Made by a program: the position numbers and the translations under genes | Part shown: positions 23,275 through 30,728 of the stretch, piece after piece | Numbering within the stretch: the stretch's first letter is position 1 | Layout of the letters: each line of letters starts with the position of its first letter | Notes under the pieces: generated by a model | Told to the model about the DNA's origin: nothing | Seen by the model: the letters and a program-made list of their open reading frames with translations, nothing else | The model's database searches: none | From: a virus | Direction: 5' to 3' (one strand) | Virus record (IMG/VR): IMGVR_UViG_3300045922_000190 | Span: 1-31,192 of that record | DNA: 31,192 bases

Positions 23275-25617
23275 TTAATCAACTTTATATCTAACCCCAG
23301 GAACATATCTTTTAAGAGGTTTTGACAAAGTCGATCGATCCAAAAACCGCCCAACCATTGACTCAACTATTCCCCTTGGTGCCAACACATCTCTAAAGGT
23401 ATGCAGAATTGACGAGGTGAGTCGTTTTTTAGATGGCAAATACCTTTCAGAAATTCCTTCTTGCGTCATGTCAAAAATGAACCTGGCGTATATGTCAGGT
23501 ATTGGCACAGAAAAATTATTCCAAGTTGATTTTTCTGCAGCCAGAATACTTTCATCCACAAACAGATTGCTCACGATCCAGTCGTAGCATACGTCTGTTT
23601 CGCGTTTAAACGACTCAAGGGCTGACGTTGATCTTGATGCCTCAGTTAGCTTTCGATTAACGATAACGCGCCGTGCGCCTTCAAGGTACCAATTTAAAAC
23701 CCCTGCCAGCTCTGAGGCTTTGATGCGGTCCTTTAGTGTGTTGTCGCGTTTTTTTGGATCTACAAATTGGTCAAATGGAATAATGCAAAGCCTTCGAACG
23801 ATGGCATATCCGGTTTCCCCCATATTCGGGGCATGGTTTGAGTTAATAATCATCCTGGCTGTGACCTTGAGTTTGTAGGTGTCTTTGTATTTTCGGTTTG
23901 CATCGATCATTCCACCAGAAACAATAGTTTTAAATGCATCTGATTCGATCATGAATTTAGCTGTAGGCGATTCGTCGATGATATTGGCAATTTTGCCATC
24001 CATTTGGACCACAAAAGTTGGGTCACCTATTTTTTTAAGCGACACAGCTGAAAAGTTGTTGTCACCAATCACTGCCTGTGCAGTTTCCGACGCTACGGTT
24101 TTACCGTTTTCACCGCCCCCAATGCTAAACAGTGCTTTTTCTAAAAAAGGATTCCCACCGAGCAAAGTATAACCCATAAAATCTTGATATCTTGCAATTA
24201 AGTCATCATCGACAAGTGCCTCTTTGATGAATTTTAAAAATATTGGGCATTTAGCTTTTTCATCAAAAGAATAAGGCAGAGTATATCTAAATTTATATAG
24301 CTTATCGTGTGGAAACATTTTGCCGGACTCAATATCAATGACTCCGTTTTGCATATTAAGTAAACCAGTGGCATCCTTCCATTCAAATTTGTTTGAATGG
24401 CATTTTGCCCGAATTAATTTTTCAAATCCGTTAATGTGTGATGGTGTTTTAATAAGTCCACTATTTTGTTCAACGATGGCGCTTGGTAAAAACTCTTTAT
24501 CTAGGTCTTCCCATTGTTTTTTGTCATCGTTGTAATATATGTCCTCTGATCCTGAAAAAACATAAGATCCTTTGTTAAAAAACGACTCTCCCATTCGTTC
24601 ATAATCAGGTCTGTCAAAAATCTTTGGTTTATTGTCTCTGAATATTTCATATCTGTTGTAGAATTTAATTTCTTTGTAAATTTCGCCGTTTTTATCGTAT
24701 TTAATGTCACCTTCATCGCCACCACCAGTGTCGTAAGCGTCACGAGATCCATTATCTTGATCTTCAGCAACAGCGGAGTCTTTTAGTTTATTAATTTCGT
24801 CATATTTTCCGTATGGCCCGTGATTTTTAAAAAGCTCATCAACAAAATATTTTGCATTTTCTAGCTCGTTCTTTGATTTCCATTTTCTACTAGGGCAATT
24901 GAAATACCTGTAGTCGGCGTTTTTGTTATATTGTCGGTCTTTATCCATTAGGCGTTTTACAAGCATTTCGAAATCATATTTTTTATGGACAAGGGCGACG
25001 CCTAGTTTTGATATTTTCATATGACTGCCGTGACGACAGCGGCCGGGCTCTAGCGACTCGGAAATGTCGTCTTGATCGTCACAAAAAGATCTATTTTCAT
25101 TTTCAAGTGACTCCAAAAAATCAATGAGACCATCTGGTAAAATCGGCAGCTCGTCTCGGTCTATTTCTAAGAGGCTTTTACCAACCCAGGCGTATGGATT
25201 TCCTGTTTCTGGATGAATTGATGGCGGCATGACAGTTTGGGAGCCGTCACTTAGTACATCTATCTTTATGTTTTCAAAATGCTTTGTTGGCTCGCCGTTA
25301 TATTGAAAAAATCGGCTTGGCTGTTTAATTGGGTTACCAACTTTGCCGCTAAAAATAGGTGGTAATTTTTCTAGTATTTTTTTCAAAACAGGACTGTTCG
25401 GGTCTAGGATGTCTATATCTAAACAGATAACCCCAGATATTTCCCCACAGACCAGACCAACACCTGTGGCTTTATCCCATGACGCCTTTGGCGTTTGAGC
25501 CATTGGGTCTGTAATTTTTGACCACCCAGTCACAAAGGGACTTTTCCCCTTAACAGGGGTTAAAATTAAGTCTTTTTCAAAATACTGTTCTGTGATAGCT
25601 TGCAGATGTTCTTTCAT
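23275..25617 (-). CDS. Replicative primase-helicase (PrimPol plus SF3/D5 helicase)
   Basis: 780 aa. The N-terminal third is a PrimPol-like primase: KGKSPFVTGWSK, CLDIDILD at about 66-73 (acidic catalytic pair) and PPSIHPETGNPYAW near 150. The C-terminal half is an SF3 helicase with D5 features: a GGGENGKT Walker A near 500, IANIIDE near 542 as Walker B, and IINSNHAPNMGETGYAIVRR as motif C and arginine finger. It starts at ATG 25617 after GAGGGG. The enzyme should open the origin, unwind the fork and make primers. Its stop abuts the GTAAC cluster, suggesting a matched origin. Confidence 0.9.
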   Translation of the reverse strand: MKEHLQAITEQYFEKDLILTPVKGKSPFVTGWSKITDPMAQTPKASWDKATGVGLVCGEISGVICLDIDILDPNSPVLKKILEKLPPIFSGKVGNPIKQPSRFFQYNGEPTKHFENIKIDVLSDGSQTVMPPSIHPETGNPYAWVGKSLLEIDRDELPILPDGLIDFLESLENENRSFCDDQDDISESLEPGRCRHGSHMKISKLGVALVHKKYDFEMLVKRLMDKDRQYNKNADYRYFNCPSRKWKSKNELENAKYFVDELFKNHGPYGKYDEINKLKDSAVAEDQDNGSRDAYDTGGGDEGDIKYDKNGEIYKEIKFYNRYEIFRDNKPKIFDRPDYERMGESFFNKGSYVFSGSEDIYYNDDKKQWEDLDKEFLPSAIVEQNSGLIKTPSHINGFEKLIRAKCHSNKFEWKDATGLLNMQNGVIDIESGKMFPHDKLYKFRYTLPYSFDEKAKCPIFLKFIKEALVDDDLIARYQDFMGYTLLGGNPFLEKALFSIGGGENGKTVASETAQAVIGDNNFSAVSLKKIGDPTFVVQMDGKIANIIDESPTAKFMIESDAFKTIVSGGMIDANRKYKDTYKLKVTARMIINSNHAPNMGETGYAIVRRLCIIPFDQFVDPKKRDNTLKDRIKASELAGVLNWYLEGARRVIVNRKLTEASRSTSALESFKRETDVCYDWIVSNLFVDESILAAEKSTWNNFSVPIPDIYARFIFDMTQEGISERYLPSKKRLTSSILHTFRDVLAPRGIVESMVGRFLDRSTLSKPLKRYVPGVRYKVD

Positions 25618-25844
25618 CTTGTTTTTCCCCTCTGGTTGACCAGCTAGTTGGTTAACTATAAAAAATAGTTGTCTTTAGTTAAGACATTAATAAATGTCAT
25701 AAATTTAAAGACTTTTGCATCTATTGAGGGGATTAACTTTTCAAATAAACAAAAAGTTATCAACATAAATTATCTTGATTGCTCGTGTTGTCATGTGAAA
25801 TATCTAAATCAATCATCTTGGTTTATCATCTTGCTTGGTCCTTG
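25618..25844 (+). ncRNA. Candidate structured small RNA upstream of the primase
   Basis: No believable gene in this gap on either strand (a 63-codon plus-strand frame at 25669 has poor composition and ends in a terminator stem). Short inverted repeats are visible: AACTAT/ATAGTT near 25654, GACATT/AATGTC near 25682, and AACTTTT/AAAAAGTT near 25735-25758. TTATCAACA at 25757 is one base from a DnaA box. A strong plus-strand terminator follows at once. A short RNA antisense to the primase leader is possible. There is no clear promoter, so confidence is low. Confidence 0.3.
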
Positions 25845-25894
25845 GCCTCTTTGGTTTTAAATCAAAATCCTGGTTAAAACTAAAGAGGCTTTTT
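25845..25894 (+). terminator. Strong plus-strand intrinsic terminator
   Basis: Arms of sixteen bases (25845-25860 and 25874-25889) pair with one mismatch, GCCTCTTTGGTTTTAA against TTAAAACTAAAGAGGC, around a 13-base loop. Five T follow on the plus strand (25890-25894), while no T run follows on the minus strand, so it faces right. No plus-strand gene precedes it nearby, which is the reason for the small-RNA proposal. Confidence 0.75.
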
Positions 25895-25988
25895 ACGCCT
25901 ATCTAGATATTTACAAATGAAACTAGTCACTTGTGCTAGATGTCTATAATCTAAAAACAATAAACATTTTTTGAGTTTCGCTAAAACC

Positions 25989-26039
25989 AAAAAAGGAAAG
26001 CCCCTAAGGCCAATTAGGACAATTGACGTTAGGGGCTTT
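25989..26039 (-). terminator. Minus-strand terminator after the recombination operon
   Basis: A perfect 11-bp stem, AAAGCCCCTAA (25997-26007) and TTAGGGGCTTT (26029-26039), with CAATT/AATTG pairing inside the loop. On the minus strand it is followed by CC and six U (complement of 25994-25989). It lies 30 bases beyond the DUF669 stop and should end the regulator-Sak4-DUF669 transcript. Four T on the plus strand may make it partly bidirectional. Confidence 0.8.
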
Positions 26040-26069
26040 TGAAAAGAACGGATGAAATATGCTTTTTTA

Positions 26070-26531
26070 CTAAAACGCTAGATCTTCACTTGTGTCAAGA
26101 CCTGGCGCTTTTGGTCCGTTGTCACAAAATCCGTTAATGTAGATATTTTGATATGATTTTGATGGGTCTGTTTTTGATGGGTTTGTTTTTTTAAAAACAG
26201 AAATTTCTTTTCCCTCTAGGCTGTTCATCATTGCTTGCAAAATATCAATCGACGTACAAACAGCAACGTCAAGATTTAGCTTCAACATTTCTTTTGCGAA
26301 AATGTATTTAGCTTTATCTGACAAGTTGTAATTTGCCCACATATATCGACCTTTGTATTCACCATCTGAAACACTTAGCTTTGTTGATATTCTTGGGTAG
26401 CCTTTTTCGATATCAATTGCAGACTCAACAATTCTTACAACGTATTCACCATCTGGCAGCTGCTGCCGCCCACCAGATGAAAGCTCTTTTTTTACTTTCG
26501 ACACTTCGTCTTGATCCCATGATATTTGCAT
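26070..26531 (-). CDS. DUF669 protein, probable ssDNA-binding protein
   Basis: 153 aa. LPDGEYVVRIVESAIDIEKG, SDGEYKGRYMWANYNLSD and the YQNIYINGF strand match the DUF669 pattern of phage proteins found beside Sak-type recombinases. The C-terminus, DTSEDLAF, is an acidic tip ending in a hydrophobic residue, as in SSB tails that recruit partners. It likely coats single strands for the neighbouring Sak4-like ATPase and the primase. AGGAG precedes ATG 26531. Binding is inferred from family and tail. Confidence 0.75.
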   Translation of the reverse strand: MQISWDQDEVSKVKKELSSGGRQQLPDGEYVVRIVESAIDIEKGYPRISTKLSVSDGEYKGRYMWANYNLSDKAKYIFAKEMLKLNLDVAVCTSIDILQAMMNSLEGKEISVFKKTNPSKTDPSKSYQNIYINGFCDNGPKAPGLDTSEDLAF

Positions 26532-26565
26532 CTTTTGTTACTCCTCTTTTTTGTTTTTTGTTGGT

Positions 26566-27333
26566 TTAAGATAAACTTTTACCTGCTGTAGATTCGGTCA
26601 ATTTTGTGTTTTCATTTTTTGGTTTAGCAGCACTCGTGAAATCATTTTTAACTGTTTCGCCTAGATTCCACCTGCGAATTAAAGATCCTGTTTCTTCGCT
26701 AATCATAAATGGCGTAACACCGTCAAAAAGTCCTGTGCGATCTTTTGTCGCAACAGCTAGATGATCGATTGAAATATCAAAATTGATTGTGACTTCATAG
26801 CCAAAACCATCGCGCTGGATTTCTTTAAGTCCCATTTTTTGAACCTGCATCTTTCCAGATCGTTCAACCATTGCGTATTCCTCTTTTCGCCTCATGGTAC
26901 AAATGACGTGAACAGGCGCTTGCAGTATTGCATCGATAAATGATTTATGAAGTGGCGTTACCGTTGCCCAGTCTTGAAATCTACCACCAAGTTTTGTGTG
27001 AATATCTAAACAACCACCAGCACCATCCCATTCGTGTGATATTGAATCGATAATAATGCATTTGTAGCCTTCATTTACACAAAGCGAAATGGCATTGACA
27101 TACCTCTGCGGATGAAATGGAGGTTCAAAAGGCAAAACACCATAGTCACCAAGATCTGAATAAAGATTTGCAGATTTGTTTTCTGTGTCTACGACAACAA
27201 CTTTTGATAAGTCACCACCCATCAACCCCTTGGCAATTTTTAAACTGCTATAGGTTTTACCAGAGCCAGATGGCCCAGACAGCGATAGCTTTAGAGGAAC
27301 CTCTTCACGTTTTGCTTTTTTTATCAGAGACAT
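26566..27333 (-). CDS. RecA-like/Sak4-type ATPase (recombination)
   Basis: 255 aa. Walker A GPSGSGKT at 20-27 and Walker B KCIIIDS at 91-97 in a RecA-like core; the rest resembles phage AAA/Sak4 proteins that anneal or exchange single strands with help from an SSB. It follows the regulator by four bases and is followed by the DUF669 gene, a familiar pairing. GGTGAAAAA precedes ATG 27333. The C-terminal tail is polar and basic. Confidence 0.8.
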   Translation of the reverse strand: MSLIKKAKREEVPLKLSLSGPSGSGKTYSSLKIAKGLMGGDLSKVVVVDTENKSANLYSDLGDYGVLPFEPPFHPQRYVNAISLCVNEGYKCIIIDSISHEWDGAGGCLDIHTKLGGRFQDWATVTPLHKSFIDAILQAPVHVICTMRRKEEYAMVERSGKMQVQKMGLKEIQRDGFGYEVTINFDISIDHLAVATKDRTGLFDGVTPFMISEETGSLIRRWNLGETVKNDFTSAAKPKNENTKLTESTAGKSLS

Positions 27334-27337
27334 TTTT

Positions 27338-27649
27338 TCACCTTTTTTGTCCTTTCATTGGTCTACCCTTAGGTTTTGACCATTTTAATTTTGGTTGTTT
27401 GATGTTTAGTGTTTTACAAATCATTTGATCCTGGTCTGATAGGTAAATTTTTCGTACATACTCACGATCTAAAAATAAGGCCCTGCATACTTTTAAAATT
27501 TTTGAAACAGGAACGTCAGCTCGCCCCTTTTCGATATTGCACAAAAATTGTGCTGTTCCTATTTTTGTAATTTCAGCTAGTTGCGATTGAGTAATTCCCA
27601 ACATTTGCCTTTGTTGCCTGATTAGATGCCCCATTTTACTAATATTCAT
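27338..27649 (-). CDS. XRE-family transcription regulator
   Basis: 103 aa. Residues 1-70 are a Cro/C1-type helix-turn-helix: IRQQRQMLGITQSQLAEITK, with IGTAQFLCNIEKGRADVPVS as recognition and following helices. The tail is basic (KPKGRPMKGQKR). ATG 27649 has AAGGAG nine bases upstream, and the operator-like TGTTTGCTCCTTAA overlaps this ribosome site. It is first in the minus unit and faces the plus unit, so it probably controls the divergent promoters. Repressor versus activator cannot be told. Confidence 0.8.
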   Translation of the reverse strand: MNISKMGHLIRQQRQMLGITQSQLAEITKIGTAQFLCNIEKGRADVPVSKILKVCRALFLDREYVRKIYLSDQDQMICKTLNIKQPKLKWSKPKGRPMKGQKR

Positions 27650-27800
27650 AGATGTTTGCTCCTTAAATATAGCAAATAAGTGTGTTTTTACTGTTTGCTA
27701 CTTAATGTTTTCTTGAATGTTATACATAGATCAACTAAAGTCATTGTCAAGAAGTTTAAAGTTAATTACTTAAAAGTTGACTAATAAAGGCTAAAAATCA
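27650..27800. promoter_or_regulatory. Divergent control region with repeated operator-like motif
   Basis: This 151-base gap separates the two main transcription units. TGTTTGCTCCTTAA (27653-27666) and TGTTTGCTACTTAA (27692-27705) are direct copies 39 bases apart, with an inverted half AGCAAA at 27671. The second could cover the -35 area of a plus-strand promoter whose -10 may be TTATACAT near 27720. The first copy overlaps the XRE ribosome site. Autoregulation by the XRE protein is likely but not shown. Confidence 0.55.
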
Positions 27801-28346
27801 ATGAATGACACTGATAAAAACAGCTTATTTAGGAAAATAGTTCGCAACATTTTGTCAAAAGACGAGTGTGAACGGTTGATTAAAAGACATAAGTCTGAGG
27901 CTGGGGAAATGGCCAAATTTTGGAGTGGTGAAAAGCGAATTGAAGTTAAATCAACTAGAGATTCTAGACTTGTTTGGGTTGGGCATGATTTGGAGTCTGA
28001 AATTTCAAGCCGAGTCATGAGCGAAATGCCTGGCCATGAAAATTTATTCTTTAAAGACAAAATTCAACTAACTCATTACGCAGTTGGTGGACATTATGTT
28101 TGGCACCCTGATTATGTTCAAAAACATAATCCAAGAAAATATTCTGCTGCGATATTATTATCAGATAGATCTGAATTTGCAGGTGGTGAATTTGAGTTTC
28201 GAGACATTGATTTTAAGTGTGACTTAAACCAAGGTGACGCAATTATTTTTGACGCAAGGCTTTGGCATCGCGTAACCCCAGTAACCTCTGGGGAAAGGTA
28301 TAGTGCTGTGCTTTGGGCACTTGATGTAAAGGATAAACCGGAATGA
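27801..28346 (+). CDS. 2-oxoglutarate/Fe(II)-dependent oxygenase
   Basis: 181 aa. The iron triad is visible: H102 and D104 in VWHPDY, and H156 in WHRVTPV; R166 (GERYSAVLW) should bind 2-oxoglutarate. YSAAILLSDRSEFAGGEFEF (114-133) is the usual jelly-roll core, as in prolyl-hydroxylase/PiuC-like phage enzymes. It hydroxylates an unknown substrate: a protein, a nucleotide base or a small molecule. First gene of the plus unit; ATG 27801 has AAAGG 11 bases upstream. The following gene overlaps by four bases. Confidence 0.85.
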   Translation: MNDTDKNSLFRKIVRNILSKDECERLIKRHKSEAGEMAKFWSGEKRIEVKSTRDSRLVWVGHDLESEISSRVMSEMPGHENLFFKDKIQLTHYAVGGHYVWHPDYVQKHNPRKYSAAILLSDRSEFAGGEFEFRDIDFKCDLNQGDAIIFDARLWHRVTPVTSGERYSAVLWALDVKDKPE

Positions 28347-28633
28347 AATCTGAAAGGCACCAGCGAACAAAAAACAATCGGCCAATTTATTACAGTTGGC
28401 ACGACCACGGTAAGTTAACACCACCAGATATGCCAAGATATGTGATGCATGGTGAAACAATGACGGCATTTATTCAAGGGACATTAAAAAATTGGTACTG
28501 GTTTATTGTAGACCACAGAGGTGAGCAAGCTAAAGGACAGCACGATAACATTAGATATTGCAAATGGGTTGTTAAAGAAAAGTTAATTGATCTGGAGCAA
28601 AAATATGCAAATAAAAGAGAAACAAATCATTGA
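28343..28633 (+). CDS. Small phage protein (unknown)
   Basis: 96 aa, coupled to the oxygenase by ATGA overlap. A basic start (MKSERHQRTKNNRPIYYSWH) is followed by aromatic strands (LKNWYWFIVDHRGEQAKGQH), then a charged helix. Three histidines and a WHDH motif sit in the first forty residues. It could assist the oxygenase, but no family is recognised. It overlaps the Gp157 gene by 29 bases. Confidence 0.6.
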   Translation: MKSERHQRTKNNRPIYYSWHDHGKLTPPDMPRYVMHGETMTAFIQGTLKNWYWFIVDHRGEQAKGQHDNIRYCKWVVKEKLIDLEQKYANKRETNH

Positions 28634-29120
28634 GTTGACTGATGAAATTAGGTCGCTGCTTTTTCAGCGAGATAATTTTTTGCAAATGAATCAACCAGTC
28701 CCTGAAGATCTTGAAAAGAAAATCAACTCAAAACTGCATTTCACAGGAGACACAATAGATCAATGTGTGAGTTTTATTAAAATGTCTGAATCTCAGATTG
28801 AATGGCTGCAAAAGGAAATTGATTTCATAAAATTACAGCAAGACAAATATCAGAGAGCCATCGACTCGGTAAAAGATGCCGCAAAAATGATAATGGAGCG
28901 GGAGGGTATTTTGAAAATGGAAGGATCTTTAGGCCATTCATTATCGATTAGACGATCTGAAGTAGTAGAGATTACAGATATGTCTAAAATACCAGATAGA
29001 CTCAAGCGGCAAAAAATATCTATAGAACCAGACAAGGTTGCGATTAAGGCTTTAATTAAAGAGCAAGGGCAAGTTGATGGTGCAAGAATTTCTGAATCAA
29101 AATGGATTAAAGTAGATTGA
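28605..29120 (+). CDS. Siphovirus Gp157-like protein
   Basis: 171 aa from ATG 28605, chosen because GGAG lies seven bases before it. A long charged helical N-terminus (residues 1-85) leads to a compact end: MEREGILKMEGSLGHSLSIR, then IPDRLKRQKISIEPDKVAIK and VDGARISESKWIKVD, the pattern of Gp157. The family is linked in siphoviruses with resistance to phage exclusion or with recombination accessory functions; the biochemical role is not settled. It lies in the plus-strand early unit. Confidence 0.8.
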   Translation: MQIKEKQIIELTDEIRSLLFQRDNFLQMNQPVPEDLEKKINSKLHFTGDTIDQCVSFIKMSESQIEWLQKEIDFIKLQQDKYQRAIDSVKDAAKMIMEREGILKMEGSLGHSLSIRRSEVVEITDMSKIPDRLKRQKISIEPDKVAIKALIKEQGQVDGARISESKWIKVD

Positions 29121-29131
29121 GGATAGGCGCT

Positions 29132-29272
29132 ATGATTTTTTTATTTGGTTGGGCATTGATATTGGTTGGATTTTTGATTGGCTACATTTTGCGTGGGATT
29201 TTGATTGTAAATTTAGACGATGAAAAAGGGGCTTTTGAGGATCGGAAGAAATATGAGGATTGGAGAGGATAA
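29132..29272 (+). CDS. Small single-span membrane protein
   Basis: 46 aa. Residues 2-25 are a hydrophobic membrane segment (FLFGWALILVGFLIGYILRG), followed by a charged C-terminus ending YEDWRG. ATG 29132 follows the Gp157 stop by 11 bases with GAGGATAGG upstream. This frame is too short for a standard gene caller. Possible role in superinfection exclusion or membrane signalling is only a guess. Confidence 0.6.
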   Translation: MIFLFGWALILVGFLIGYILRGILIVNLDDEKGAFEDRKKYEDWRG

Positions 29273-29310
29273 ACGAGTTCCGAACGCGACAAATCAGAGA
29301 GGAAAGAGAA

Positions 29311-29652
29311 ATGAAGTACAGAAAAAAGCCAGTGGTTATTGAGGCACACCAATGGTTCAAAAATGGCGACCACCCAGAAGACAGGTGCGAGATAATTGTT
29401 GTAAACGATGGCGAATCATTTTTGTCTGAAGGTAAAATAGTTCGATATTACAGACATCCGAGAATTGACGGCGAAGTAGTATGCACTGAATGTAACTACA
29501 CCATGCATAATCACGGATGGATTGACACACTAGAAGGCGGCCACATTGTCTGCGTTGGCGATTTTATTATTACTGGAGTTAAGGGCGAAGTTTACCCATG
29601 TAAGCCAGACATTTTTGAAATGACTTATGAGGCAGTTTGTGAAACCAAATGA
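29311..29652 (+). CDS. MKYRKKPVVIEA-type phage protein
   Basis: 113 aa from ATG 29311, after GAGGAAAGAGAA; the ATG is well placed while earlier starts add a charged leader. The opening (MKYRKKPVVIEAHQWF) and the end (GVKGEVYPCKPDIFEMTYEA) are typical of a widespread phage family of unknown function, sometimes annotated with a PGDYG domain. Cysteines in CTECNY may bind metal. The next gene starts just past the stop. Confidence 0.75.
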   Translation: MKYRKKPVVIEAHQWFKNGDHPEDRCEIIVVNDGESFLSEGKIVRYYRHPRIDGEVVCTECNYTMHNHGWIDTLEGGHIVCVGDFIITGVKGEVYPCKPDIFEMTYEAVCETK

Positions 29653-29680
29653 AGAACGCGCCAAGGCGGCTAAGGAAAAC

Positions 29681-30415
29681 ATGAAAGCATTCCACAATGA
29701 CGAAAAAGTTAAACAAAAATATCTAAACCGAATATTGGCTCACCAAGCAGCCGATGAAATTATCAAAGGCAAGTACTGGGAGAACGGTAAAGGGTGTGCC
29801 GTGGGATGTACAATTCACAGCAATAAACATTCAGCATACGAGACCGAACTGGGCGTGCCAGAGTGGTTAGCTATATTAGAGGATAGAATTTTTGAAGGCT
29901 TACCAAATAATGAGGCCAAAGTCTTTCCAGCACTATTTCTAGAATCAATAAACATTGGCGCAGACTTAAATAAAATTAAGATACCGATGCTTATATTTAT
30001 TGTCGAGTCTGCAAGAGCAAGTACGAAAAACAAAAGGGCTTTGGCAGCTATTGACGGCGTTTTAGTTGAACTTCGTAAAGATGTTTTAGATTTAGATGCG
30101 CTAAAAAAAGCTCGTGATGCTGCTGATGCTGCTGCTGCTTCTTATTCTGCTGCTCGTTCTGCTGCTGCTGTTGCTGCTGCTTATTCTGCTGCTTCTGCTG
30201 CTCGTTCTGCTGCTGCTGTTGCTGCTTATTCTGCTGCTTATGCTGCTCGTTCTGCTGCTGCTGTTTATGCTGCTGCTCCTTATGCTGCTTATGCTGCTGA
30301 TGCTGCCGCTGCTGCTGCTTATTCTGCTGCTTATTCTGCTGCTGCTGCTGCTGCTAAAAAAAAATACAGCAAATTTGCCAATAAACTTTTAGAACTAATT
30401 AGGGGTTGCAAATGA
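29681..30415 (+). CDS. Phage protein with long alanine-rich repeat tail
   Basis: About 244 aa. ATG 29681 with AAGGA five bases upstream is preferred to ATG 29627, which lies inside the previous gene. The first 110 residues carry a conserved-looking domain (KYWENGKGCAVGCTIHSNKH, ELGVPEWLAILEDRIFEGLP) that recurs in many phages. From 30110 to 30355 the sequence is mostly Ala with Tyr, Ser, Arg, Val and Asp (AAYSAARSAAAV types), then a short basic end. The repeat may be a long helix or disordered linker. Function unknown. Confidence 0.8.
   Translation: MKAFHNDEKVKQKYLNRILAHQAADEIIKGKYWENGKGCAVGCTIHSNKHSAYETELGVPEWLAILEDRIFEGLPNNEAKVFPALFLESINIGADLNKIKIPMLIFIVESARASTKNKRALAAIDGVLVELRKDVLDLDALKKARDAADAAAASYSAARSAAAVAAAYSAASAARSAAAVAAYSAAYAARSAAAVYAAAPYAAYAADAAAAAAYSAAYSAAAAAAKKKYSKFANKLLELIRGCK
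30110..30355 (+). repeat. Low-complexity NNT-codon alanine repeat
   Basis: Eighty-two codons in which all but one (GCC near 30304) end in T. Most are GCT, with TAT, TCT, CGT, GTT, GAT and one CCT. Units such as GCTGCTTATTCT and GCTCGTTCTGCT recur. The pattern is a DNA-level expansion: all three frames stay open over it, and slippage by three bases preserves the frame. Confidence 0.95.
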
Positions 30416-30711
30416 AATCCGAACGCGACAAGGCGGCTGAAGAGTATGCCGATAGAATAATAAACACGCTGGAAGACGCCGACGCAACATCTAGATCGTT
30501 TAAAGCAGGCTGGGACGCGGCAATGAAGTCGTCAGTGGTGATGGGGCTGGTAAACCTATCTAAACATCCTGATTTCGAAGAGTTATCGTGTGAATGCGGA
30601 TATTACGGCGAAGATACTGAAGAGACCGGAATGAGTATTTGTTTTAAGTGCGCAATTGCTGAAGCCCTTTCCTTATATCGCAACACTGTAGATAACGAGC
30701 GAGTAAATTAA
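30412..30711 (+). CDS. Zinc-ribbon-like small protein
   Basis: About 99 aa, starting MKSERDKAAEEYADRIINTL at ATG 30412, coupled to the previous stop by ATGA. An amphipathic N-terminal helix is followed by FKAGWDAAM, which resembles small phage accessory proteins, then C60-x-C62 and C77-x2-C80, which could bind zinc. Function unknown. The NSSV-repeat gene starts 17 bases after the stop. Confidence 0.7.
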   Translation: MKSERDKAAEEYADRIINTLEDADATSRSFKAGWDAAMKSSVVMGLVNLSKHPDFEELSCECGYYGEDTEETGMSICFKCAIAEALSLYRNTVDNERVN

Positions 30712-30728
30712 AACTTAATGGGATTGAA

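Noticed and set aside
25669-25860. 63-codon plus-strand frame before the primase
   Set aside because: No ribosome binding site, odd composition, and its stop falls in a terminator stem; better explained as a structured RNA or spacer.
27338-27649. Lysogeny module
   Set aside because: One XRE regulator, but no integrase, excisionase or attachment site found.
30114-30392. Leucine-rich plus frame
   Set aside because: Shifted reading of the GCT repeat, which keeps all frames open.
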